A stretch of DNA of 64,000 nucleotides, from contig JAXMBM010000003.1 in the NCBI GenBank assembly GCA_046349855.1, positions 62,001 to 126,000 of the forward strand, written 5' to 3'. This stretch comes from CAIXSC01 sp046349855 (GTDB lineage Bacteria; Planctomycetota; Planctomycetia; Pirellulales; Pirellulaceae). The notes beneath the pieces were generated by a model. That model was given only the letters and a program-made list of their open reading frames with translations, did not search any database and had not been told where the DNA came from. A program made the position numbers and the translations under genes. Numbering within the stretch: position 1 is the stretch's first letter; each line of letters starts with the position of its first letter. Shown piece after piece: positions 44,291 to 53,578 of the stretch.

Positions 44291-44755
44291 GTGGCGTGGC
44301 TCCGCGGCACACTACCGAAGCTGCTTTTTGTCGTCGCCTGCCTTGCGGCGGCTGGGGGGACTTCCTGGGCACACGCCGGCTGCGGAAGTTATCTGGTGAT
44401 GCGACGCAGCACGCTCTTGTCCCACTCGGGCGGCATCCCGGTTGGAATCAGCGTGCCGCAACCGGTTCGAGTGAACTCGGCTCTGCCGTTCGGCTCGACG
44501 ACCTGCACCGGGTCGCATTGCACTCCGTTTCCTTGGGAACCGCCGCCCTGTGAAGGGCCTCATTGTCAGTCGCGTTCGAGATTGCCCTATACTCCACCGG
44601 CTGGTTGGCTGGTTGTCGGGGTGGGTGAAGAGTTAATCGGAATTCCCTCGTTCGCCGCCGTCGGAAGCGGCGCTTCGCAGCGAGTGGGATACGACCACGG
44701 ACAGCGCGTCCCGCTGGTGACGCTCTCTGGGCTTCTGCGCCCTCCACGAGTCTAG
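44291..44755 (+). CDS. Hypothetical Cys-rich secreted protein
   Basis: From a GTG at 44291 the product has about 154 residues with a signal peptide (TLPKLLFVVACLAAAGGTSWAHA). Six or more Cys lie in short motifs: CGSYLVMRR, CTGSHC and PPCEGPHC, and the C-terminal half is a plain soluble stretch. Similar CxGPxC-type proteins occur in planctomycetes, but I know no function. An in-frame ATG further upstream (44231) is less likely. Confidence 0.45.
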   Translation: MAWLRGTLPKLLFVVACLAAAGGTSWAHAGCGSYLVMRRSTLLSHSGGIPVGISVPQPVRVNSALPFGSTTCTGSHCTPFPWEPPPCEGPHCQSRSRLPYTPPAGWLVVGVGEELIGIPSFAAVGSGASQRVGYDHGQRVPLVTLSGLLRPPRV

Positions 44756-45078
44756 TCGCGGGTCTTCCTGGCCAGGCGTCACGGTTTCGGCCGTCCGCCT
44801 GCGCAGTTCGCGCAGGCAACGGGATCACGTCTCGGCAGAAAGACGATTCTGTTGAATTCGCTCGCCTTGGAGCGGCGCGATCCTGCGCCAGTCATCCGCG
44901 GCCGAGTGAGTCCCTCGGTAACCGCTGATCGTTCGTGGTTTTCTTCCAGCCCTCGCTGCGCGATGGCCGGTTGTTGGTTTCGCATTTTTTCCCATTCATT
45001 TCCTTCGCTGGCAACCACGGTGCGGACCGCTTGCGTCCGACGCATCGTGATTGCGCTTTTGTAAGTCCAGGTGACATC
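44756..45078. other. Leader region before the DUF1559 gene
   Basis: No gene is supported here. A frame reading through it joins the DUF1559 protein, but the pilin-type signal of that protein marks the real start at 45079. No promoter elements could be placed with confidence. Confidence 0.4.
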
Positions 45079-46005
45079 ATGAAACGCCGCATCCGCGGAT
45101 TCACGCTCGTCGAACTATTAGTCGTGATTGCCATCATTGGCATTCTCGTCGCTCTCCTGCTTCCTGCCGTTCAGGCCGCTCGCGAATCGGGCCGCCGGGC
45201 GCAGTGCGTCAACAACATGAAACAGCTCGGACTCGCCATGCACAACTATCACGACTCCCAAGGCGCCTTGCCGCCGGGGCGTTGGGGAGGCGTGGGCGGG
45301 AAAGTCTGGAGTCAGAACGGCCCCTTGCTTCCGTATATGGAACAGCAGGCCATCTATGACAGTGTCAATTTTTCGGTGTTGTGGAGTGACCCACCCAATG
45401 TCGCGGCACTCGCCATGACGGTCAAAACGCTCAATTGCCCGTCCGATCCAACTTATTCCGGGCCGCCGGGCTGGGCCGCCACCAACTACCAAGGCAACGA
45501 AGGAAATCACCCCACGAACCAGACGGGGGTTTTCTGCCACGCCAGCTCGACTCCCCAAATGCGTTTTGCCGACATCCTGGACGGCCTCAGCCACACGGGC
45601 GCATTCAGCGAACGGCTGAAGGGCGACTGGAGCAATTCGGTCGTGACCGTTCGTTCCGACATTTTCCGACCGGGTGGAAACCCCACCACGGCGGATGCTG
45701 CGATGAACGCCTGCCGGGCGATGAATCCCATGAATCTCGCGTTCCAATTCGGCTCCAACGGTGGCGCGCCGTTCCTGGCGGGCACCGCCGACAATTTCAC
45801 GGGCTATTTTCACATCTCGCCTCCCAATGATCCTTCCTGCCACTTCCCGCCGGGTTCGCAGGCGCGCACGGCCGGCAGCACACATCCCGGTGGAGTCAAC
45901 TTGCTCAAGTGCGACGGCTCGGTGTCCTTCGTTCCGAAGACGATCGACTTGCGGGTCTGGCGAGCTTACGGATCTCGAGCCGACGGGGACGTCGCGAATG
46001 AGTAG
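45079..46005 (+). CDS. DUF1559 domain protein (type IV pilin-like)
   Basis: A 308-residue protein from the ATG at 45079 with AGGTGA six bases upstream. It begins MKRRIRGFTLVELLVVIAII, a type III (prepilin) signal cleaved before Phe8, and has the usual planctomycete N-terminus (GILVALLLPAVQAARESGRRAQCVNNMKQL). The C-terminal HPGGVNLLKCDGSVSFVPKTIDLRVWRAYGSRADGD is also diagnostic of DUF1559. Such proteins are expanded in planctomycetes; a role in an envelope or secretion structure is inferred. Its end overlaps the next gene by 8 bp. Confidence 0.94.
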   Translation: MKRRIRGFTLVELLVVIAIIGILVALLLPAVQAARESGRRAQCVNNMKQLGLAMHNYHDSQGALPPGRWGGVGGKVWSQNGPLLPYMEQQAIYDSVNFSVLWSDPPNVAALAMTVKTLNCPSDPTYSGPPGWAATNYQGNEGNHPTNQTGVFCHASSTPQMRFADILDGLSHTGAFSERLKGDWSNSVVTVRSDIFRPGGNPTTADAAMNACRAMNPMNLAFQFGSNGGAPFLAGTADNFTGYFHISPPNDPSCHFPPGSQARTAGSTHPGGVNLLKCDGSVSFVPKTIDLRVWRAYGSRADGDVANE

Positions 46006-46372
46006 TCTGCGTTTGTTCGTTGTCGCGTTGTTGGTCGGCGCCGCCGCGCTGTGCGGCGGCTGTGCGCCCAAGCTTCCTCCCGTCGCGGATCCGGAGCGTG
46101 CCAAACAAGCTTTGCAAACTGCCTTGGAGGCCTGGAAGAACGGTGAAACGATCGAATCGTTGACCAAGCGGACTCCCGCCATTTACTTCAACGAAGAAGT
46201 CTGGCAGGGAGGGCAAACCTTGCTGAAGTACGAACTCCAGGAGGACCGCGCGAGCGGCCGCGGCTGGCTATTCGACGTCAAGATGACCTTCCCCAGCAAT
46301 CCCAACTCCCCTCGCGTGTTCCATTATCTGGTCGACACCGAACCGGCCATCGTCATCGTTCAACAACCCTAA
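45998..46372 (+). CDS. Small lipoprotein
   Basis: A 124-residue protein starting at an ATG overlapping the DUF1559 stop by 8 bp, so translation is coupled. It begins MSSLRLFVVALLVGAAALCG then GCAPKLPPVADPERAKQALQ, a lipoprotein signal with the lipid-carrying Cys at about residue 22. The rest is a small soluble domain (LEAWKNGETIESLTKRTPAIYFNEEVWQGG, FHYLVDTEPAIVIVQQP). The pairing of such a lipoprotein with DUF1559 is recurrent in planctomycetes. Function is unknown. Confidence 0.75.
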   Translation: MSSLRLFVVALLVGAAALCGGCAPKLPPVADPERAKQALQTALEAWKNGETIESLTKRTPAIYFNEEVWQGGQTLLKYELQEDRASGRGWLFDVKMTFPSNPNSPRVFHYLVDTEPAIVIVQQP

Positions 46373-46388
46373 AGCTGAGACCTTTTCC

Positions 46389-47492
46389 ATGACTCGCTCT
46401 TTACTCTCCCTCGCCCTCTCGGCCCTGACACTCGCGTCACTGGCCTGCTTGGCGCGTTGCCACGCGGACGACGCTGCCGGTGGCTCCGCCACCAATGCGG
46501 CGGCCGCGGAACCTGATTGGGTCCGTGTCGGCCGTTCGCGCTACAACTGGGAATGGCTGGCGAAAAAGTGCGACCGCAATGCGGACGGTGCCGTCACCCG
46601 CGACGAGCTGCCGCTTTCGCAAGAAGTCTTCGCGCGACTCGACCGCACCTGGGACGACAAACTCACCGCCGCCGACTTCGACTGGTCGAAGGAAGGGGCT
46701 CTGTGCCGACAAAAAGAAACGACGTTCGCGCTCTTCAAGATCGCCGACAAGAACAGCGATGGTCGCCTTTCGCCGGAAGAATGGCAGGCACTCTACGAGA
46801 AGACGATGGCGGACCGGGAGTATTTGAGCGAAGAGCAGCTCGAACGTCTGATCTACCTGCCGCGCGTGCAGAAGACGGCCAGTGAAACGAGGCTGCGTTT
46901 GGGCCGCTCGGAATACTCTCCCGGCCGCTTGAACGATCTGTCGAACTTGCCGGGGCCGGGCGACCTGGCGCCGGACTTTGAGCTCCGGACGGCGGACGCC
47001 AGCCGCACGATCAAGTTGTCGTCCTATCGCGGCCAAAAGCCGGTGGTGCTGGTCTTCGGCTGCTTTACCTGCGGCAACTATCGCACCTACTCGGAGTCGA
47101 TGGAACAGCTTTATGACCTGTGGAAGGATCGCGCCGAGTTCCTGCGCGTGTACGTCCGCGAGGCCCATCCGGTTGCCGAAAACCAACCGGCCACCTCGAC
47201 GAACGCTCGGGCTGGCCTGCTGATCAAGCAGCCGACCACGTTCGAGGAGCGTTGCGACGTGGCCCTCAAGTTCACCTCGGCGATGCAGCTGAAAACACTG
47301 CTCGTCGTCGACGAGATCGACAATCGCGTCGGCAAGGCCTACGGTGGATCGCCCGATCGCTTGTATCTGGTCGACCGCGATGGCCGGATCGCCTTCGCCG
47401 GCGGCCCGGGTCCGTTCGGCTTCAACCCGCGCGAACTGGAACAAGCGCTCGCCATGCTCGTCATCGATCAGGGTGTCGATGCGAACCGTTAG
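46389..47492 (+). CDS. EF-hand plus deiodinase-like redoxin
   Basis: A 367-residue exported protein. EF-hand-like loops DRNADGAVTRDE (62-73), DRTWDDKLTAAD (85-96) and DKNSDGRLSPEE (120-131) precede a thioredoxin-fold domain. That domain has the redox motif FGCFTCGNYRTY with Cys225 and Cys228 and fits the T4_deiodinase/redoxin group (APDFELRTADASRTIKLSSY). The Cys is a normal TGC codon, so no selenocysteine is implied. It may oxidise or reduce thiols outside the cytoplasm. It forms a pair with the next gene. Confidence 0.8.
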   Translation: MTRSLLSLALSALTLASLACLARCHADDAAGGSATNAAAAEPDWVRVGRSRYNWEWLAKKCDRNADGAVTRDELPLSQEVFARLDRTWDDKLTAADFDWSKEGALCRQKETTFALFKIADKNSDGRLSPEEWQALYEKTMADREYLSEEQLERLIYLPRVQKTASETRLRLGRSEYSPGRLNDLSNLPGPGDLAPDFELRTADASRTIKLSSYRGQKPVVLVFGCFTCGNYRTYSESMEQLYDLWKDRAEFLRVYVREAHPVAENQPATSTNARAGLLIKQPTTFEERCDVALKFTSAMQLKTLLVVDEIDNRVGKAYGGSPDRLYLVDRDGRIAFAGGPGPFGFNPRELEQALAMLVIDQGVDANR

Positions 47493-47534
47493 TCGAACCG
47501 GGTCTGGGCTTTGTTCCCACAGGGAGAATCACAC

Positions 47535-48896
47535 GTGCGATACCTTCTCGTCTTGGGGCTCGCGTGCCTTGCCGGAGCGCTGCCCGCGGCGGCGCGCGGC
47601 CAGGCCGCCGCCAAACGGCCCGACCGGCCGCAACGTCCGGCGGCCCGCGATTTCGACTCGGCCAAACCAACGATCGGCGATACGTTCCCGGCGCTGAAGA
47701 TCCATGCCGCCGACGGCCAGGAATTCGATACGGCACAGCTGCGCGGCAAGTACACACTCATCACGCTCGGCTGTTTGACGTGCCCGCCGTTCCTCAACAA
47801 CGTCCCGGAACTCGAAGCCATTTACCGCGACTACCACTCGCGCGGCGTCCAGTTCTATTTCGTGTATCGCGCGGTTGCTCATCCGGAGTTGCGCGGCAGC
47901 TACCTGCAAACATTCACGCTCGACGAACGCGTCGCGCACGTGCGGCAAGCGACGAAACAGCTGGGAACGACCATTCCGTTCCTGGTAGACGCCATGGACA
48001 ATCGCCTGAAGCACGCCTTGGGCGGCCGAGCGAATTGCGAGTATCTGATCGATCCGGAAGGAAAGGTCGTGCGGAAGCGGATGTGGAGTGACCCGCGGGC
48101 CGTTCGCCAGGATCTGGAGACACTCGTCGGTAAAGTCGAGCGACCGACCACCCCACAGGATCTCAAGCTCCCGGAGCCGACGCCACTCAGCGATGCGGCG
48201 CCGCGCGGCTTCGTCGAGCGAATCCCGCGGGCTGGCATGTGGCCGCTCGTGAGCCACCCACAGATTGAATCGGGCGGTCAGCCGTTCTACGCGAAACTGC
48301 GAGCGGAAGCCGATCTTGGAGTGCTCGATTCGGGGCGCGGGAAGCTGTACGTCGGCTTTCACCTCGATCCGCTCTATCAGATGCATTGGAATCGGTTGAC
48401 CGATCCCGTGCAGTTCGAGATCGAATTGCCGAAAGGTGTCACGTTCTCCACGACCTCGGGTAAGGCCACGCGCCTCGACGCCGATAACGACTGCGACCCG
48501 CGCGAGTTCTTGATCGACGTCTCCGCCTGGCCCACCGACCTTCCGATCACGCTCAAAGTCACCTACGCCGCCTGTAGCGACAAGGACTGTCACATCGTAA
48601 CGCAGACCTACGTGCTGCACCGTGAGCGTGACATCGACGGCGGCCGGGCCGCTCCGGCCGGCTTCCGCGGAGCGATGACGCCCGAAGCGCTCCTCAAAAT
48701 GCTCCTGGAAGGCGATCAGGACGGCGACGGCCAACTCAGGCGCGACGAAGTTCCGTCCCTCATTCGTAATTCGTTCGCCGACCACGATCGAAACAGCGAC
48801 GGTATCCTGTCTCCCCAGGAGCTTCGAGCGTTGGCCGAGGAACACACGCGGTTCCTGCCCGCCGAAGCCGAACGCGCCTCACCCGGCGTCAAATAG
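47535..48896 (+). CDS. Deiodinase-like redoxin with C-terminal EF-hands
   Basis: From the GTG at 47535 after GGGAG, the 453-residue protein has a signal peptide (about 1-22). The thioredoxin domain carries GCLTCPPFLNNVPEL with Cys80 and Cys83. The CPPF matches the position of the selenocysteine motif in iodothyronine deiodinases (UPPF), with Cys here. A middle domain of about 150 residues (GQPFYAKLRAEADLGVLDSG, PLYQMHWNRLTDPVQFEIEL) is unassigned. The C-terminus has two EF-hands (DQDGDGQLRRDE, DRNSDGILSPQE). The substrate is unknown. Confidence 0.8.
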   Translation: MRYLLVLGLACLAGALPAAARGQAAAKRPDRPQRPAARDFDSAKPTIGDTFPALKIHAADGQEFDTAQLRGKYTLITLGCLTCPPFLNNVPELEAIYRDYHSRGVQFYFVYRAVAHPELRGSYLQTFTLDERVAHVRQATKQLGTTIPFLVDAMDNRLKHALGGRANCEYLIDPEGKVVRKRMWSDPRAVRQDLETLVGKVERPTTPQDLKLPEPTPLSDAAPRGFVERIPRAGMWPLVSHPQIESGGQPFYAKLRAEADLGVLDSGRGKLYVGFHLDPLYQMHWNRLTDPVQFEIELPKGVTFSTTSGKATRLDADNDCDPREFLIDVSAWPTDLPITLKVTYAACSDKDCHIVTQTYVLHRERDIDGGRAAPAGFRGAMTPEALLKMLLEGDQDGDGQLRRDEVPSLIRNSFADHDRNSDGILSPQELRALAEEHTRFLPAEAERASPGVK

Positions 48897-48979
48897 CGCT
48901 CGCTCCACGATCCAACGCCTCTGTGTCCGGACGTTGGATCGCGGAGCGATCCACGACTATAACAACCTGGCGCTGCCTG
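48897..48979. repeat. Dispersed palindromic repeat, copy D
   Basis: The best-preserved hairpin of the family: CGCTCCACGATCCAACG (48901-48917) pairs with CGTTGGATCGCGGAGCG (48932-48948), one mismatch in 17 around a 14-base loop, CCTCTGTGTCCGGA. It then continues CGATCCACGACTATAACAAC and CTGGCGCTG, the flank seen in copies B and C. It lies exactly between two convergent genes, so it could also end transcription from both sides. Confidence 0.85.
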
Positions 48980-48984
48980 GCCAC

Positions 48985-50421
48985 TCAAGCAATCAGGTCG
49001 CGGACCACTTTGCCGTGGATGTCGGTGAGCCGATAGTCGCGACCGGCGTACCGATAGGTCAGCCGCTCGTGGTCGAACCCGAGCAGTTGCAGCATCGTCG
49101 CGTGCAGATCGTGGACATGCACCGGCTTGTCCACCGCTCGGAATCCGAACTCATCCGTCGCTCCGTGCGTCATCCCTCCGCGAACTCCGCCACCCGCCAG
49201 CCAGCACGTGAATCCGTAGTGGTTATGATCGCGACCGTTGAGTTGCGGTAACTCGGCTACCGGCGTACGACCAAATTCGCCCCCCCACAGCACCAGCGTT
49301 GACTCGAGCAATCCGCGCTGCTTCAAATCCCCCAGGAATGCCGCGATCGGCTGATCCCACTGACCACACAGGTCGCGGTGCTGTTTTTCGAGATCGCTGT
49401 GGTTGTCCCACGGTTGGCCTGCTCCGCTCCACACCTGCACGAACCGGACTCCCCGCTCCAGCAACCGGCGCGTGATCAGCAACTGGCGGGCCTGCGTGCC
49501 GCTGCCGTAGGCGTCCAGCACCCATTGGGGTTCGCGCGCCAGGTCGAGCGCCTCGGCCGCCTCGCTCTGCATCCGATAGGCCAATTCGAAGGTCTGCAGC
49601 CGGGCCTCCAGCGGAGCCGCCTGCGCATGCGCCCGCCAATGTTCCTCGTTGAGCACCTTCAGCAAATCGAGTTGCCGGCGCTGTTCCTCGAGCGAAAGCC
49701 GCGGATTGCGGATGTTGGCGATCAGCTTGTCGACCGCCGTATGCTGGGTATCCAGATACGTTCCCTGGTACGCACCCGGCAGAAACGAAGACCGCCAGTT
49801 CTGGGTCGATACAATCGGATATCCTCCCGGACACATGGCAATGAAGCCCGGCAGGTTCTGGTTCTCGCTCCCCAACCCATAGGTGACCCAAGCTCCCATG
49901 CTCGGCCGAGACTGCCGCCCCTCCCCGCAGTTCATCAGCATCAGCGATGGCTCGTGATTCGGCACGTCGGCCACCATCGAGCGGATGACACAGAGCTCGT
50001 CGGCGTGGGCCGCGGTCCGCGCAAACAGCTCGCTGATCTCCAACCCCGACTCCCCATACCGTTGAAAGCGGAACGGCGACCGCATGGCGGCCCCCGTCTT
50101 CCGTTCGGTCCGCAGATTCTGCGTCGGCAACGGCTGGCCGTGGTACTGGTCCAGCAACGGCTTGGGATCGAACGTGTCGACCTGCGAGGGTCCTCCGTTC
50201 ATGAACAGATGGACGACTCGCTGAGCCTGCGCTGGAAAGTGCGGGCGCTTCGGGGACAGCGGCAACGCCGCCGCCCCACCCGGAGATTCGCTCGCCAACA
50301 CCCCTTCGTGCCGCAACAGATCGGCCGCCGCCCAGAGCCCCAGCCCACCGCCGCAGCGCTGCAGCAGAGTGCGCCGCGAAAGGTGCGTCGGGGGCTGCGA
50401 TACGAGCCAGGAATCAGTCAT
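48985..50421 (-). CDS. DUF1501 domain protein
   Basis: A 478-residue protein with a twin-arginine-like start (HLSRRTLLQRCGGGLGLWAAADLL). Signatures are VVHLFMNGGPSQVDTFDPKPLLDQYHGQ, VIRSMVADVPNHEPSLMLMNCGEG, RFVQVWSGAGQPWDNHSDLE, LVLWGGEFGRTPVAELPQLNGRDHNHYGFTCWLAGGG and a C-terminus ending LTYRYAGRDYRLTDIHGKVV. It follows the DUF1549/DUF1553 gene (50640-53504), 218 bp apart, the standard arrangement. That gap holds nothing I recognise. Confidence 0.94.
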   Translation of the reverse strand: MTDSWLVSQPPTHLSRRTLLQRCGGGLGLWAAADLLRHEGVLASESPGGAAALPLSPKRPHFPAQAQRVVHLFMNGGPSQVDTFDPKPLLDQYHGQPLPTQNLRTERKTGAAMRSPFRFQRYGESGLEISELFARTAAHADELCVIRSMVADVPNHEPSLMLMNCGEGRQSRPSMGAWVTYGLGSENQNLPGFIAMCPGGYPIVSTQNWRSSFLPGAYQGTYLDTQHTAVDKLIANIRNPRLSLEEQRRQLDLLKVLNEEHWRAHAQAAPLEARLQTFELAYRMQSEAAEALDLAREPQWVLDAYGSGTQARQLLITRRLLERGVRFVQVWSGAGQPWDNHSDLEKQHRDLCGQWDQPIAAFLGDLKQRGLLESTLVLWGGEFGRTPVAELPQLNGRDHNHYGFTCWLAGGGVRGGMTHGATDEFGFRAVDKPVHVHDLHATMLQLLGFDHERLTYRYAGRDYRLTDIHGKVVRDLIA

Positions 50422-50639
50422 TTGTCAGCTCCTGCCGCCACGCGGGAGTACGCGGCTCTTGGGGCATGGCTTTGTTGGGTACGCCGTCAACCGGCCGCTG
50501 ACGCGGTCGACCGCTTCTTCGGACGGAAGAGGCAGAGAGGAGAGAAGCACCGCAGGGTGAGTTGGTGAGGGAAAGGCAACTCGAAGCGAGCGGCGGCGAA
50601 GAACAGGCGGAGTATCCGGCAATGGGGCACATGGGCGAG

Positions 50640-53504
50640 TTAGTCGATGAAAGTGAATTCGTTCGCCATCAGCAGCGCGTGGACCAGCAGGGTCCAACGC
50701 TCGGCGGCTGGAGCGGGGCCGAGATATTCGCGCAAAGCTGCCGCTTCGCTGGGCCGAGGCAAGCGCCCATACAGCACTCGATAGAGCCACTCGCTGCGGC
50801 CGGTCACATCGGACTGGCTGGCCACATCGGGTCGAGTGGTCACGCGCCGCGCGATCTCGGCGATAAAGCCGTTGTTCATCAGGTAGAGCGCCTGGGGCGG
50901 AACGGTCGTCTGATCGCGCTGCGGGTTGCTCTGCGACGGATTGGGAAAGTCGAACGTCGTCAGCAGGCTGGGGACATCCAGCCGGTCGATGAAGCCGTAC
51001 AGCGTCCGCCGAGGGACGACCGCGTCCTGGAGCAGCTGGACGGAAGGACCACCGAGCCGCGCATCGAGACTCAGCGAACTGGCCAGCAAGGCGTCGCGCA
51101 GCAGTTCAAAATCGAGTCGTCTCGAGTTCATCCGCCACCACAGGCGGTTCTCCGGATCCACCGCCACCCCCTCCGGTCGATCGACACTCGCCTGCCGATA
51201 CGTGGCGGACGTGACGAGCTGTCGGTGGAGTCCCTTGAGCGACCAGCCACCGTCCCGCAGATCACTCGCCAGATAGTCCAGCAGTTCCGGGTGGGTCGGT
51301 GGGTCGCCACGCAGGCCGAAGTCGCCGGGCGTGCGCACCAGCGCGGCACCGCAATGCTGCAGCCACAGGCGATTGACAAGCACGCGGGCGGTGAGCGGAT
51401 TGTCGGGTCGTACGATCTCCCGCGCCAATTCGAGCCGGCCGCTCCCTTCGCGGAACGGCTGCCGCTGCGGGGAGATCGCGCCGAGGAACTGACGGGGAGC
51501 GGGGTCGCCCAGCCGGTTGGGATTACCGCGGAGGAACACACGAGCCGCATACGGTTGCGGTGCGTCCCACAGGACCAGCGCTCGCGCCGGTGCGCCGGCC
51601 CCCGTCGTCATCTGCGTCTCGACATCCTTCAACAGCTTCTGATACTGGCCCTGGGAGGCGCGATCGGGCAACAGTGTGAGGAACCCCCAGCCGAGCAGCA
51701 GGGGCACGTCGGGCGGCGCATCGGGCCCATACAGCGCGGCCCGCAATTCCTCGGCGGCCGGATCGTCCAGTCCCGCGGGAACGGCTCGTCCCGCGCCGCG
51801 CTCCGACTGCAGTTTCTCCTGCCACTGCCCTTCCACCTGCCGCAACAACTCGGCATACGCCGCCGCCACTTCATTCATCGTCTGCGGGACAGCCGCCGCA
51901 AACCGTTGCCGCACTCGCGGATTCAAGCCGGCCGCCAGGGCCTCGTCGGCCAGCAGCGGGGTCAAGGCGGCCGCCGCCTGCTCGGCGAATTGCGCTTCGG
52001 GGAGTGCCGCCAGCCGCGTCCAGATGCGCCACACCGGATGCGACTGCCGTCCCATCTTTTCCAGGAACACTCGCCACCGCAGCACCATCGTCGGGTTGAG
52101 GTCGTTGGTGTCGGCGATCAGCATGAAGTCGTCGGTGGCGGGCTGGTGCCGTGCGGCGTAGGCCGCCATCAGGTACTCGGCCACGCGCGTGCGGGCTCCC
52201 TGGACCAGTTCCTGGTGCTTGCGGTTCACGAATTCCTGCAGTGCCGCTTCGCGCTTCTGCAATTCGGCCACGAATGCCCGGTACTCGTCGGTGTCAGGAG
52301 GCCGGTCGGCCAGCGGCGGCACTCCCGGTTCCTCGCAACTGCGAAATACGCCGTACAGCCCGTAGTAATCCCCTTGCGAAATGGGGTCGTACTTGTGGTC
52401 GTGGCAGCGGGCGCAGGTGGCGGTCAGCCCCAGGAGACCGCGCGTGACGACGTCGATGCGGTCGTCAATGATGTCGTGGGTGTTCCCCATGAAGTGCGGG
52501 CCGAGCGTGAGGAAGCCGAGCGCCCGGAGGGGGCGCGGATCGCCATGGAGGTCGAGCCGATCGGCAGCCAGTTGTTCGGTGACGAAGCGGTCGTACGGCA
52601 GGTCGCGATTCAAGGATTCAATGACATAGTCGCGATACGTATACGCCCACGTGAAATTCTTGTCCTCGAAGAAGACGTACCCCTTCGTGTCGGCATAGCG
52701 TGCCAGATCGAGCCAGAACCGTGCCCAGCGTTCCCCGTGCTGCGGCGACGCCAGCAACCGGTCGACGCATCGCTCCACCGCATCGGGGCCCTCGTCGGCG
52801 CTGAACTCGTCGATCGCTTCAGGCGAGGGCGGCAACCCCAGCAGGTCGAACGACAGACGCCGCAGCAGCGCGGCGCGCGAAGCCGGGGGAGAGGGAGTCA
52901 GCGCGGCGGCGCTCTGCCGTGCCCGGATGAAGGCGTCGAGCGGGCCGCGCGCCCAGCCGTCGCCAGCCACCACGGGGACCGCCGGTCGCCGGATAGGTTG
53001 AAATGCCCAGTGCGTGCGTGCGGCGTCGGCCAGCGGGGGAGTGGCCGTCGGCGGTGGAGTGGCGGGCCACGCCAACCCTTCCTGGACCCAGCGTGTCAGG
53101 GCCTCGACGGCCGCGGGAGGGAGCGGCCGGTCGGGAGGCATCTTCACGTCCCCCTGGCGCCGCAGCGCCGCCACCAGCAGACTCTCGTCCGGCTGTCCGA
53201 TCTTGACCACCGGTCCGCTGTCGCCACCGCGCAGGACCGCCTCGCGCGAATCGAGCCGCAGGCCGGCTTCCTGCTTTTTCGCTCCGTGGCATTCCCAGCA
53301 GTACTCGGCCAGCACCGGCCGGACCTGCTGTTCGAACCGCCGCAGCTGATCGGCCGAAAAGTCCGCACCGCGCAGTCCGTTCGCCACGCCGACCAGCACC
53401 ACCAGGACGCTCCACAACCAACGGCGGCCTGCCAAGGGCGGGCGGAAACACCAGCGCGGTTCGGCCGACGTGGGCAGGTGGGGGGGCAGCGCGGCGAATT
53501 CCAT
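50640..53504 (-). CDS. DUF1549/DUF1553 (PSCyt1-PSCyt2-PSD1) protein
   Basis: A 954-residue exported protein. A signal anchor (about 28-44) precedes PSCyt1 with CWECH at residues 69-73. DUF1549 follows (LDAFIRARQSAAALTPSPPA, LLRRLSFDLLGLPPSPEAI, RWARFWLDLARYADTKGYVFFEDKNF, and CARCHDHKYDPISQGDYYGL, a second possible haem site). A long middle region is rich in Ala/Leu helices. DUF1553 closes it (LTARVLVNRLWLQHCGAALVRTPGDFGLRGD, ENRLWWRMNSRRLDFELLRDALLASS, ALLMANEFTFID). It is larger than the copy at 16590 because of the middle insert. It pairs with the DUF1501 gene downstream. Confidence 0.94.
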   Translation of the reverse strand: MEFAALPPHLPTSAEPRWCFRPPLAGRRWLWSVLVVLVGVANGLRGADFSADQLRRFEQQVRPVLAEYCWECHGAKKQEAGLRLDSREAVLRGGDSGPVVKIGQPDESLLVAALRRQGDVKMPPDRPLPPAAVEALTRWVQEGLAWPATPPPTATPPLADAARTHWAFQPIRRPAVPVVAGDGWARGPLDAFIRARQSAAALTPSPPASRAALLRRLSFDLLGLPPSPEAIDEFSADEGPDAVERCVDRLLASPQHGERWARFWLDLARYADTKGYVFFEDKNFTWAYTYRDYVIESLNRDLPYDRFVTEQLAADRLDLHGDPRPLRALGFLTLGPHFMGNTHDIIDDRIDVVTRGLLGLTATCARCHDHKYDPISQGDYYGLYGVFRSCEEPGVPPLADRPPDTDEYRAFVAELQKREAALQEFVNRKHQELVQGARTRVAEYLMAAYAARHQPATDDFMLIADTNDLNPTMVLRWRVFLEKMGRQSHPVWRIWTRLAALPEAQFAEQAAAALTPLLADEALAAGLNPRVRQRFAAAVPQTMNEVAAAYAELLRQVEGQWQEKLQSERGAGRAVPAGLDDPAAEELRAALYGPDAPPDVPLLLGWGFLTLLPDRASQGQYQKLLKDVETQMTTGAGAPARALVLWDAPQPYAARVFLRGNPNRLGDPAPRQFLGAISPQRQPFREGSGRLELAREIVRPDNPLTARVLVNRLWLQHCGAALVRTPGDFGLRGDPPTHPELLDYLASDLRDGGWSLKGLHRQLVTSATYRQASVDRPEGVAVDPENRLWWRMNSRRLDFELLRDALLASSLSLDARLGGPSVQLLQDAVVPRRTLYGFIDRLDVPSLLTTFDFPNPSQSNPQRDQTTVPPQALYLMNNGFIAEIARRVTTRPDVASQSDVTGRSEWLYRVLYGRLPRPSEAAALREYLGPAPAAERWTLLVHALLMANEFTFID

Positions 53505-53578
53505 GGCAGCAGGCCATCCGGAGGGAAGGGTCAGGCGTGACTGGCATTGTCCCCTGACGGCGCGTGGAGCGTCAAGGT

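Noticed and set aside
47775..47800. Selenocysteine in the deiodinase-like protein
   Set aside because: The active-site residues are encoded by TGC and TGT cysteine codons, with no in-frame TGA.
50562..53540. A 992-residue open frame antisense to the DUF1549/DUF1553 gene
   Set aside because: The minus-strand protein has haem, DUF1549 and DUF1553 motifs throughout. The plus-strand frame has none, is rich in Arg/Gln/Gly as expected of GC-rich shadow frames, and has no ribosome-binding site.
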